From Ophiostoma sp. CBS 140.51 (Eukaryota > Ascomycota > Sordariomycetes > Ophiostomatales > Ophiostomataceae), in assembly GCA_029298735.1 (NCBI GenBank), contig JANSLP010000542.1, forward strand, positions 1-12,837: 12,837 nucleotides of DNA, in the 5' to 3' direction. Positions 1 to 7,859 of the stretch are shown one piece after another. The position numbers were made by a program, and so were the translations under genes. The notes below the pieces were generated by a model. That model was given only the letters and a program-made list of their open reading frames with translations. It was not told the origin of the DNA and searched no databases. Position 1 is the stretch's first letter. The number at the start of each line of letters is the position of its first letter.

Positions 1-159
1 TTATTTTGGTTTTTTTTATCGGTTGGTGCAGTGTGTAACAGATACAGATCTACGGACCAACAATAAATTTCAGCACTAAAAAAAAATCAAGTAAGGTCTA
101 AATAACAATTACCATGTTGAAAACTTCGTTTCTTGACAAAGTGTCGAACAAAAAAGAGC

Positions 160-166
160 AAAAAAA
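160..166 (-). terminator. RNA polymerase III terminator of tRNA-His
   Basis: Seven consecutive A on the plus strand, read as a T7 run on the minus strand, lie 33 nt beyond the 3' end of the tRNA. No earlier run of four T is seen in the trailer, so this is the first good Pol III stop. The implied precursor has a 3' trailer of about 33 nt. Confidence 0.65.
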
Positions 167-198
167 TATTGAGCAGTGGCACTCAACTTGGGATCTAC

Positions 199-270
199 TG
201 GGATTACCGTGAATCGAACACGGGTCTCCTCGGCCACAACGAGGTATTCTAGCCACTAAACTATAACCCC
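199..270 (-). tRNA. tRNA-His, anticodon GTG
   Basis: Read on the minus strand, 72 nt fold as a complete cloverleaf. The acceptor arm GGGGTTA pairs with TAATCCC, with one G-U at the fourth pair, followed by discriminator A. The D arm contains TAGTTTAGTGG, which also serves as the A box. The anticodon stem CCTCG/CGAGG encloses the loop TTGTGGC, so the anticodon is GTG (His codons CAC and CAT). The T arm CCGTG/CACGG carries TTCGATT, the B box. There is no intron and no encoded CCA, as expected for a eukaryotic nuclear gene. A73 is the discriminator known for cytosolic eukaryotic tRNA-His, which receives the extra G-1 after transcription. All arms pair, so the gene looks functional. Confidence 0.95.
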
Positions 271-784
271 GTTTCTAGAGCAGAACCCATCTTGAAATCC
301 AGGCACACTAACCAAGCTTATATGCGAAGCAGCCGGCTGGTGCAATTCGTAGGCCAATCAGAAGCGCCGCCTGCTCTCCAGCCCCTGACCCACAGACAGA
401 ATGACTAAGTTGTCTCGGATTTCCAACATCGTCCGTCACTTCCTCTTCTTTCCAACAGCAACATCTTTGCTAAATCTCAGTCAAGCTGATCACAATGTAT
501 CTCAAATCGGGGTTCTAGGTGAATCTTGAGGAAATTTCAATATCTAAACGAGGTGCCTAATATGAGGCAAGCCGACTGATATGATATAACCAGACTTCTC
601 CTCCTACATGTGTGTTCTCACTTTGATCGGCAAGCTAATAGAAAACAAAAGACATATACCACTGATATAAAATCAAAATCGAAAGAAAGAAAGATAAATA
701 CATTGAGAGGAAAGAAATTCAGTAAGAAATAACTCAGCACTGATCCCTGCCATAGAGCCATCGGACAGGGTTGTCCAAGTGCCT
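271..784. other. Non-coding spacer between tRNA-His and the deaminase-like fragment
   Basis: I see no gene here. A CCAAT box lies at 355-359, and a 42-codon ATG frame at 401-529 (plus) starts about 45 nt downstream of it. The predicted peptide resembles nothing I know and has no compositional support. The stretch 640-730 is A-rich. It may hold 5' flanking sequence of the tRNA and 3' flanking sequence of the deaminase-like fragment. Confidence 0.5.
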
Positions 785-1314
785 TCAAAATCCAGCTAAC
801 CATCTCGGACTAGCTATGCTTTCCCGGCATCCATCATCATGAATTCGCTGATATAGTGACATTCTTCTTTCAAACCCTTGAACGACCTTGACTTTTTCCA
901 AAATATTGTTGCACACACTTTTCAAACATAGCCAAGGTGGGCTTGAAGAGCCACGTTCATATTGCAGCCCTCGGGCATGTGCCATTGCAGATACGGGCGG
1001 TTGTGGGCTTGGGAAGTTTTGTAGAAGTTTTGTAACTGCAAGAACTGCTCGCATAGGTAGCAAGCAGCCTTGTTGCAACCGATAAAATGAAGCCGCGGGC
1101 TGGTTTCTTCATCTTTCAAGCGGGCTCCTTCGGTCATCTTTTTTTTTTACCGCTGCTGTATCTCTTGCTCAAGGTACGCAGCCTGCCAGATCTCGGCATG
1201 AACTCCTCGCTGACCACCAAATCTGTACCGTGAACTGACGTAATTTTGGTTATAATCCACACCCAAATGGCCCTCGCATGCATACCAAATAGCGGTCATC
1301 AAAGAAAAACCATC
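785..1314 (-). pseudogene. OTT_1508-like deaminase domain fragment (remnant or unresolved multi-exon gene)
   Basis: The minus strand keeps the core of a zinc-dependent nucleotide/nucleic-acid deaminase of the OTT_1508 type that is expanded in fungi. An H-A-E motif at 1200-1192, inside GVHAEIWQAAYLE, would give the zinc histidine and catalytic glutamate. The second zinc motif, FIGCNKAACYLC, lies at 1089-1051. It is followed by an AHNRPYLQWHMPE block, which resembles the H-x3-Y-x2-W-x2-P stretch I remember from fungal members. An in-frame TAA at 1147-1149 separates the two motifs. A 51-nt GT-AG segment (1100-1150) would remove it and leave QQRPRLHFIGC, close to the usual spacing. A second frame change is needed near 920-930 to reach a helix-like tail ending at 785. 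Nothing resembling the long N-terminal part of these proteins is visible upstream, and a stop lies at 1315-1317. I favour a decayed fragment; a real gene with tiny introns is possible. The function is known for the superfamily only. Confidence 0.5.
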
Positions 1315-2209
1315 TCAAAGGCTTGGACATGGGTTTCGTGTCATGATGCCCCTTGTTATGGTGGAAAGACACAGCGGCCCCTGCTAACCCATTGTTTAGA
1401 TCACAACGTTAGTAGTTTTAATTCGTTGCATTATCTCTTTTCTTTGATCTCGTACAAAGGATAATGGTATTATTCTAGGTTAGTGCAGCGGTGACATATG
1501 ATGTGCCGCTGCTCTTCCACTTTTCTCTTTATTCAATAATATAGGCAAAAGAAGAAGAAAAAGCAATGGACTCAAAATACTTAGCAACTGAAGCATCACT
1601 GGTTCTGTGAAATGATTCAGAACAAGTACACAAAAGACAGCACAAATAACATAAGTGGATTATAACAGTCCACACCGACAAAGAGTGCGGTCGGGATAAT
1701 TGACATGCCAGGCAATTCTATCGCAAATCGTTATATGTTTCGCTTCGCAGAAAAAAGGCACCGCTGCGATTTATGATATCTCTCTTCTTTCCGCTATTTG
1801 GTGTCTCACCGGAAACGTCAAGCTCACGACAACATAAAGTGAAGAACAAAACAAAGCAACAAATATTAGCCGTTCTTTCAGCCCTAAAACCTGGTGTACA
1901 TCTCAAAATCGGAAGGAGCCACCGACAGCCTGGATGCCCCTCTTATCATTATCAGATGACAACAGTCGCTCCTTCCTCGACAAGCATTAGTCGCTCTTTC
2001 CCTGTTCCATCTTTAATTTTTCACGGCCGCAGAACCCACAGGACATAAAGCTCGCTCAGCCCTGATAGCAAAAATCAAATATGTCTTTCTCCAGTTCCAT
2101 TTTTTTTCTCGCACAATATCACACCAACTGCTCGATCGAAATATCACCATACTTACGGACCAAAAATTGGCTTCAATCAATCCACAATATACCCCTTGCA
2201 ACAACCATC
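1315..2209. other. Spacer and presumed promoter/5' leader of the CFEM gene
   Basis: No supported gene. The stretch 1380-1680 is AT-rich with A-runs. A pyrimidine-rich patch at 2082-2112 lies just ahead of the CFEM reading frame and could mark its transcription start region. An ATG at 2081 is in frame with the CFEM start and would add 43 residues. I treat those as leader, because the signal peptide begins only at 2210. Confidence 0.45.
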
Positions 2210-2894
2210 ATGCATTTATCTGCTGCTACCACAGCTATCATTCTTGCGGCCGTTCCGGCTGGGCTTGGCTGCGCTCTTTCCAGCACCTCCAAGAGCGACG
2301 TTTATACGTCAAGCTCGCCCAGTTCGTCCATGTCGTCCAGCTCTTTCGGCACCAGCAGCTACTCAGGCACCTCCACTCCGACGCCCACCGCTGTCTCGAG
2401 CACCGCTTCCTCCAGCTCGTCTAGCCCGTCCAGCTCATTCAGCCCCCCGTCAAGCTCCTCGTCGAGCTCTATGCCGTGGACCACCAGCTTCAGCATGTCC
2501 ACCATCAAAAGCATCACTACGGATTTTATCTCCACTACCACCACCACCACCAGCTATAACATGGACGAGAGCACTTCTGCGTGCCCTGTGGCTACTTCAC
2601 TGCCTACCTGTGCTGTAAGTGTATTGCTCTTCTCTCTATCTCCTTCTGTCTATTTTTCTTTTCGTTCTTTTCTGACCATCCCCTCTCTCACAGACTGCCT
2701 GTATCCATTCGGCCGCCATCGCCATCGGCTGTGCCCAGCACTACGACATGCACCACTGCCAGTGCGTGAATTTCAGCGCGCTGAGTGACAATGCCGCTCC
2801 CTGCATCATCGGATCTTGCGGCTTAGACAAGGCTCTCGAGGCCAAATCGGTTGGCGTTACCATTTGCTCGGCCTGCGAGGGCGTCTACCTCTAA
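2210..2894 (+). CDS. Secreted CFEM-domain protein with Ser/Thr-rich N-terminal stalk
   Basis: Exons 2210-2614 and 2694-2894 encode 201 residues. Residues 1-22 form a signal peptide (hydrophobic core TTAIILAAVPAGLG). Residues 24-122 are low-complexity Ser/Thr/Pro, a probable O-glycosylated stalk. The CFEM domain is C-terminal (132-193) and fits the family spacing exactly: P-x-C-A-x2-C-x9-C-x8-CxC-x12-C-x4-C-x15-C, with cysteines 134, 138, 148, 157, 159, 172, 177 and 193. Asp153 sits where the haem-iron-binding Asp of Candida Csa2/Rbt5-type CFEM proteins is found. Cys125 and Cys196 flank the domain and could form a fifth disulfide. The tail ends in EGVYL, with no hydrophobic segment for a GPI anchor, so free secretion is inferred. 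CFEM proteins serve in haem/iron capture, cell-wall structure or host interaction; which applies here cannot be told. Start 2210 was chosen for the signal peptide and an A at -3; in-frame ATG 2081 would bury the signal. Confidence 0.88.
2615..2693 (+). other. Spliceosomal intron in the CFEM gene (79 nt, phase 0)
   Basis: Donor GTAAGT, branch-like CTGAC at 2672-2676, pyrimidine-rich tract and acceptor CTCACAG. Removal joins ...LPTCA to TACIHS... and restores the CFEM cysteine spacing. Retention would run into an unrelated Phe/Ser-rich frame and lose seven of the eight CFEM cysteines. Confidence 0.93.
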
Positions 2895-4215
2895 GTAGGC
2901 GAGAAAAACAGGCTTTGAGGAGATGACGTTTGCAGACAATATATATTTGCTCTTCTTGCCATCTACCCCCAGAGAGCAGCTCCTTTGCGAGCAAGGAAGG
3001 TTTGCAAAGCATTCAGCTTGTTTCGTCATATGGTCATTTGGTCGTTTGAAAAGAGGCCACCCGCGGTGCTATGCCCACGTGGTTTAGCACAGGAATATTT
3101 GTTGTTCTTTTTAAAAAAGTTCTTCTGCTTTCACGTGGCAGGGTTAGGTTTCTACCATCTTAATATTAATGGGCATCGAGGAGGCGACGGCGACAGGGTC
3201 TAATTTGTTGTTGAAATAATTGGTTGGATTTCGATAGGAAAATAAAACCTAATATATAATACTGAAAGGGAAAAAGATAAAGACCAAAAAAAAGATCAGG
3301 TAGTAAAAAGTACAATGCACTCGCGCCGATTTTTTGCACGCACCGACGCCGTCCAGACAGTAAGAAAAAAAACTTTTGAGCACCTAACTGAGTCTATACA
3401 GAAACAGCAGGGCAAAGCCAAAAAGACAACGTACAGAAATAAAGCAAAAACACAAAAGAAAAACCCGTTCTGACAAAAGAAAGTACAATACAAACAATAG
3501 GCAAAAGCTAACAAACAGACATTCGTAAACGAAAGAAGTCCATTGCTGGAGACCTCTTGAAAATAAGGGCAAAAGGAATTCCATCCGTCACCTGCCAGGC
3601 AGTATTGCACGTCCTTGTGAGATGTCCGGTCAAGGGAGCCACGAGTGGCTCTTTTCACGGTGTCAAAGACAAGCCTGGGAGAGATAAAGGAGGAGGAAAA
3701 TACACGAGAAAAAGCACAGCCGTTGCTCATTAAATCGTGCTGTCCAGCCAACCTCCTTCCTTGGAAACTACAGATTCTGTTGGAGTCCGTAATGATCCGA
3801 TAATAAATGAACATATGCTCCGTAGCCCCCGAACAAAAAAAAATGTTTGAAGCCGGTATAGATGCTTGCGTTGTCTAATTGCCATCTTTTCTATCCAGGC
3901 AGGAAAAGAAAAGACGAAAGAAAGAAGCTCAGAACGCTAGAGTCGCCAGCCAGAAAAGGATGTGTGGGAAAGCGCATGGTATATTATTTATCGTCGTCAT
4001 TAGAAAGTTGGCAGACCGATGAAACATGGTCGAAAAAAAGTATCGGGGAACAAAGGAGACTGTCGTAGAAGAGAGTAACAGATGGCGAGATCCAAGCTTG
4101 TTGTTGTTCTAATCGGTTTGAAATATGGGGTAGTCGTAGAAATAGCAAATTATGCAGATAGGAAAGGGTAAGGCTGAGCAAAATCATCTTCTGTATACCA
4201 GCCGGGCCAATAGTC
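2895..4215. other. Intergenic region between convergent genes (3' regions)
   Basis: About 1.3 kb between the stop of the CFEM gene (plus) and the stop of the acidic-protein gene (minus). I see no gene. AATAAA at 3241-3246 is a candidate poly(A) signal for the CFEM transcript, about 350 nt past its stop. The plus strand is A-rich from about 3280 to 3560; this gives a Phe/Cys-rich open frame on the minus strand (3296-3814) that I consider spurious. Several A/T runs (3363-3371, 3833-3842) are typical of fungal 3' flanks. Confidence 0.5.
3241..3246 (+). promoter_or_regulatory. Candidate poly(A) signal AATAAA of the CFEM gene
   Basis: Exact AATAAA in an AT-rich setting about 350 nt after the CFEM stop codon. 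Fungal poly(A) signals are loose, so this is only a candidate for the main 3' end. Confidence 0.3.
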
Positions 4216-6371
4216 CTACAAAAAGACGTCGCCGATATCATTGATGCTTCGTTGGCGCTTGTGGGCCGCCGCAGTGGTTTCGTTGGTAAGAGAGCTCGAA
4301 GCCTTGCGTTTCTGTGCCGGCGATTCCTGGGAGCTCTGTACGTTAAAGTCGGTGCCAAAGCCACTCATGCTCGCACGTTGCTTTGGTCGCCGCGGCGGAG
4401 TGATTGGTGTGGTGACGGCCTCAAAGCTACCGGTCCGGATACCGCGCAAGGGACCCATACCGTAGGAATTTGAAAAAGCCAGCGAGTCTGCCGTCGCCTT
4501 GCTACTGTAGATCAGCTGCTGGTTGATTTGATTCAGGCGGAAAGCGCCAACGGCATTCGAGTTCTTGTCAAAGTGTGCGAGCAGAGAAGGCATGGCGTCG
4601 TCCTCCTCACCGGCGTTGTTGTCTTCCAGTTCGTCATCGGCACCAATTGAACTGCTAGCAGCAAAGGACGTGCGGCGGCTAGCAGGAGGCCCCATGGGTG
4701 TTGCCAGCGGTGTCAGGACATCATCCTCGTCCGGCACGCCGCTGTCCAAATCGAGGAACAAATCTGTGCTGGGCATTGGGGCCGGGACCGACAGATCAAA
4801 CAATTCGTCGGCCGGATCGACAGCTTCGGGTTGCTCAACTCCGTCGGCCGAGCTACGGTCAAACTGGATAAAGTCCTCGATGCGAAGATTTGACTCGCCG
4901 TCGTCGTCAATGTACTCGCCAGAGAAATCGCTGTCGTCCAAAAGCAAGTCCGAGCCGAGGCTCGGGAAGAAGGCCTCAATAGGACCAACTTGTTGCGTCT
5001 GCATGTAGTCGCCAAACGTATTGGACGAGATCATGGCACCCATCATAAGAGATGACGGGTTGCTCATGAGCGGGGAAGACTGGGTGACATCGTTATCAGG
5101 AGGGGGGAGGCCGAAGTTCAGGCTGAAAAGTGGATCGGACATGATGTTCAGCGGGGGCTGGTGCTGTTGAGCAGGTCTTTCGGGTGTGTAGATGACCATC
5201 TTGCCGGTGTGCGGGTGGATGAAAGCAATGGGCCGCTTGCAGCGTTTGGGGGTCAAGACGAAACGTCTGGCACGCGGCTGGCCGTGGCGGTGGACAGGCA
5301 CCTCCGCATCCGAGTCGGAGTCGGAAAACTCCTCGTCGCTGTCGATGAGCTCGATGCGGCGGGCCAGTTTCCGCCGGAGAGGGATGTGCTGTGGCTCTTC
5401 ATCCTCAGTAGTGTCGCCATCGGCTGAGGCGGACGTGTTAGTAACAAAATACAATCATACAGAAACTGCATTACGCTGCCTGGGCGAAAGTAGGCACAAT
5501 GCCTCGTTGGCTTAAACTCACTTTCATAGCCATCAAGTTCGTCGTCGTCCTCCTCGTCATCACGCTCCCCTTTCTTGTCATCCTCGTCTGCCAGAGCCTG
5601 GGGGAAGACATCTGCATTGGGATCGGGCAGTTCAGCAGCGAGCAGGTCAGCGTCCGAGAAGGTCAGAAGAGGCTCTTGGTCATGGCCATAGCCCGAGCTG
5701 TAGTCCCAAAAGGACGAGCTGACAGACGAGTCGGAATCATTCTCGATCTCGCGGCGGAAGCCTGGGTCAAGCGAGCCCTGCTCAACAAAAATATCGGGGA
5801 AGAACTGGCTGTCATGAATAGACGCTTCGCTCGCAGAGGAGTCGCTGTCGCTGTCGGGGACACCGGCAAAACGGACCTGGCGCTTTGCGGGGAGTGCAGC
5901 GCCGCCGGCCTGGTTGGCATCCGACTCGGAAATGCCGTTCCAGCTAGCACCGTCATCTGCGAACTTGGCCCTGCCAGTCAGAGTGTCATCGCCGCCGCCG
6001 TTGTTGGCGTTCTCCTCAAGAGCGAACTCGGTGAAGTCGGCATCATCCAGCTCCTCCAAGTCGTCGTCGTCGTCGTCATCATCGTCATCGTCGCTGCCAA
6101 CGCCGTCTGCTTCCTCTTCGTCGGCGTCTTCTTCTTCGTTCTGGACAGGGGGCCGGGGAGAAGGTTCGTGTCGCGACTTGGTCGCGGCCTGAATTATGTG
6201 CTTCTCCTCGGCCGCATACACATCCTCCTCGTCATCGTCTTCGGAATCGCTGACTTCGCCGAGTGCCGAATATCCGCCGTCTGAGGAAAGGTCGAGGGAG
6301 GAAGAAGTGTCGGAGTCCCGCCGACGCTTGGACTTGGCTGGCGCAGCCTTGCGGCGAATGTTTCGAGGCAT
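4216..6371 (-). CDS. Acidic nuclear protein, possibly an Ifh1/Crf1-like transcription co-regulator
   Basis: Exons 6371-5522 and 5423-4216 encode 685 residues. Start 6371 (CACCATG) is the first ATG of a long leader. The N-terminus is basic (PRNIRRKAAPAKSKRRRD). An acidic low-complexity region follows, including 11 Asp in a row (94-104). Three better-ordered blocks stand out: DSQFFPDIFVEQGSLDPGF and the residues after it (187-212); DGYETDGDTTEDEE (280-293), formed across the splice junction at T284; and KRPIAFIHPHTGKMVIYTP (346-364). Then come long disordered, acidic stretches and a C-terminal bipartite nuclear signal, KRK (655-657) and KRQR (672-675). There are no transmembrane segments and no enzyme motif. 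From memory, this order (acidic, DIFV..LDP.FRR, YETD..TTDEE, IDPTGKRMVIYP-like) occurs in fungal proteins grouped with the Ifh1/Crf1 co-regulators of ribosomal-protein genes. That link is tentative; the safe call is a conserved acidic nuclear protein. The kinesin is its divergent neighbour, 3.2 kb away. Confidence 0.85.
5424..5521 (-). other. Spliceosomal intron in the acidic-protein gene (98 nt, phase 1)
   Basis: Donor GTGAGT (5521-5516), perfect TACTAAC branch site (5443-5437) and acceptor CCTCAG (5429-5424) on the minus strand. Splicing joins GGCTATGAAA to CCGATGGC and gives YETDGDTTEDEE in frame. Retention shifts the frame by two. Confidence 0.95.
6060..6092 (-). repeat. GAC/GAT trinucleotide tract encoding 11 Asp
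   Basis: Eleven consecutive Asp codons (mix of GAC and GAT) within the acidic-protein CDS, residues 94-104. Such tracts change length easily by slippage and could differ between strains. Confidence 0.9.
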
Positions 6372-6504
6372 GGTGTGCAGGGGTAAATTCGTTCGTGAGG
6401 GGAAAACGAGATGCCCTGCAGGGGTAGAACCGCACAAAAAAATTGGCGGTGAAAAAAGGTTGGAAACGGGGCTGTTCGTCAATTGGCGAAACACAGCGTC
6501 TTAA

Positions 6505-6525
6505 TTGTACTCCGGTTGAGTACAA
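6505..6525. repeat. Perfect 8-bp inverted repeat in the leader of the acidic-protein gene
   Basis: TTGTACTC (6505-6512) and GAGTACAA (6518-6525) pair perfectly around the 5-nt loop CGGTT. The element sits about 134 nt upstream of the ATG on the minus strand. It could be an RNA hairpin in the leader or a dyad for a DNA-binding protein. Confidence 0.6.
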
Positions 6526-7005
6526 AGGATCAAGAAAGGAACAAGAAGTTCGATATCAAATCGGAGGAACTTGTATCGGTGGGTGTATCGGAGTATGGGA
6601 GACTTCGAGATGGGGGATGGCGGTCAAGAAAATCTCGAGAAGAGGAAAGAGATAATGGGGATGGGAGGATAAGGGGGAGTATCGGTCTAAGAAGAGACAA
6701 AAGAAATGATGAACAGATGGTAGAGAGTAGAGAATAAGAAATAAAAATAAAGTTCGCAAGCGGTCTTGTTGAAGCACGTTGGGTTGTATCAGATTCGAGG
6801 CGTTTGTCGCGAGGGAGGCAGAATTTTTTTTGGTTGTCCAGGAGTGCCACGATCGGTGAAGAAAATCGAGGTTGGTCGTGGTCCCAGGGCAGCGGCGAGG
6901 CCTGGAGGGGGTAAACTCGAGTCGAGAAAAGGAATTTTGCAAAGATCTTGGTTTGAAGACGGTCGTCGAAACTGCGGGACTGCAAAACGCTGCCCTCCCC
7001 CTCGA

Positions 7006-7059
7006 TCACATTCGTCGACGGAATGGAAGAGAAGGAAGGCAGCGTCCCACAGTGGGCAT
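7006..7059 (-). other. Candidate uORF, 17 codons
   Basis: ATG at 7059-7057 to TGA at 7008-7006 on the minus strand, starting within one base of the end of the preceding uORF (7086-7060). It matters only if the transcript of the acidic-protein gene starts upstream of 7086, which is not shown. Confidence 0.25.
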
Positions 7060-7086
7060 TTACAGCTCAGCGACGGCGGTGTACAT
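7060..7086 (-). other. Candidate uORF, 8 codons
   Basis: ATG at 7086-7084 encodes MYTAVAEL and ends in TAA at 7062-7060, about 0.7 kb upstream of the main start of the acidic-protein gene. Its role depends on an unmapped transcription start. Confidence 0.25.
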
Positions 7087-7837
7087 CTTGGGAAATTCTC
7101 GACTGGGTTTATTGTGTGTTTTCTGGTGCTCTGAGCGGTAGGTCGACTTCGTTGTCTGGTGGGGGGTTTGTGGTTGTTTGATGGTGAAGATGAAGAGGGA
7201 AAGAGAGGACGAAGAAAGATGGTGAGAAACGGCGGTGGTGGGAAAGATATTTCTTTCGAGGGTTCCACTTTTTTTCCCTTCTCTCTAACTTTTTTTCTGG
7301 GCAGGCGCATCAGCGCATGTCCACTATGGTGGCACTAAACGTTAGCGGGAGATTTGGTGACAGAACGCCACGAAAGATCCACGAAACACCACTGGTTCTG
7401 CAGGCCAGAAATGCTCTGTGCCAACGGGTTACAAAATCGGCGGATCATAGAGGACGAAGCATTTGGCGTTGGTAGGCGTCATCTTGTAAAATGATACAAA
7501 AACAATCGACAATCGAGGCCATATGCACCTACTAGCTCTTCCTTACCGGGCGAACAATGGCAGTCACAATCCGATGCACGGGGCAAGTAATACGACCAAT
7601 ACAGCACTCTTCACAGTACACTGCACCTGCCGTCACAGCTCGCCAAATGGGCGATGCCAAAAACGGTCAACCACTTGAGGCATTCACGAAGCAAGGAGTG
7701 CACATATGCAGGCTGTATGCTGAAATTAGGATCTGGACACTCGTCGCTTCGCTCCTTCCCACCCGCAAGAAAAGGGCGAGCAACCGGACGACTCTCCGTC
7801 GTCTATTGGCTGCTCCGTCCCATTGGCACGGCTACTT

Positions 7838-7859
7838 CCCGCTGTGTTGTAACAGCGGG
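7838..7859. repeat. Perfect 8-bp inverted repeat near paired CCAAT motifs
   Basis: CCCGCTGT (7838-7845) and ACAGCGGG (7852-7859) pair perfectly around a 6-nt loop. Reverse CCAAT motifs at 7805-7809 and 7822-7826 precede it. I cannot tie it to a gene. Confidence 0.45.

Larger units (their letters stand above)
6372..7310 (-). promoter_or_regulatory. Pyrimidine-rich leader and promoter region of the acidic-protein gene
   Basis: Read on the minus strand, about 0.9 kb upstream of the start is strongly C/T-rich, with clusters such as TTCTCTCCTTTC near 7270-7290, as is common around fungal core promoters and leaders. No ATG is seen from about 6760 down to the start codon at 6371. Farther up, two short uORFs lie at 7086-7060 and 7059-7006, and a perfect hairpin at 6525-6505. 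If transcription begins near 7150-7300, the leader is unusually long. Open frames in this block (for example minus 7310-6789) are Pro/Ser/Phe-rich by-products of the C/T bias. Confidence 0.45.

Noticed and set aside
401..529. 42-codon ATG frame 45 nt downstream of a CCAAT box
   Set aside because: The peptide resembles nothing known, CCAAT is common by chance, and no other coding signal is present.
1249..1666. 12-bp inverted pair GTTATAATCCAC (1249-1260) and GTGGATTATAAC (1655-1666), as possible element ends
   Set aside because: The match does not extend beyond 12 bp, and about five such pairs are expected by chance in 12.8 kb. No transposase or target duplication was seen.
3296..3814. 172-codon open frame on the minus strand, rich in Phe, Cys and Leu
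   Set aside because: It reads the complement of an A-rich 3' flank, has no recognisable domain, and its composition follows base bias. The hydrophobic look comes from TTT/TTC/TGT codons.
5499..6284. 261-codon open frame on the plus strand opposite the acidic protein
   Set aside because: It is the antisense shadow of GAC/GAG/TCC-rich codons. Its Val/Ile/Leu runs mirror Asp/Glu tracts, and the minus gene has a clear splice model and start.
6789..7310. 173-codon open frame on the minus strand, rich in Pro, Ser and Arg
   Set aside because: It is a by-product of the C/T-rich leader and promoter, with no domain. Overlapping frames there are just as open.
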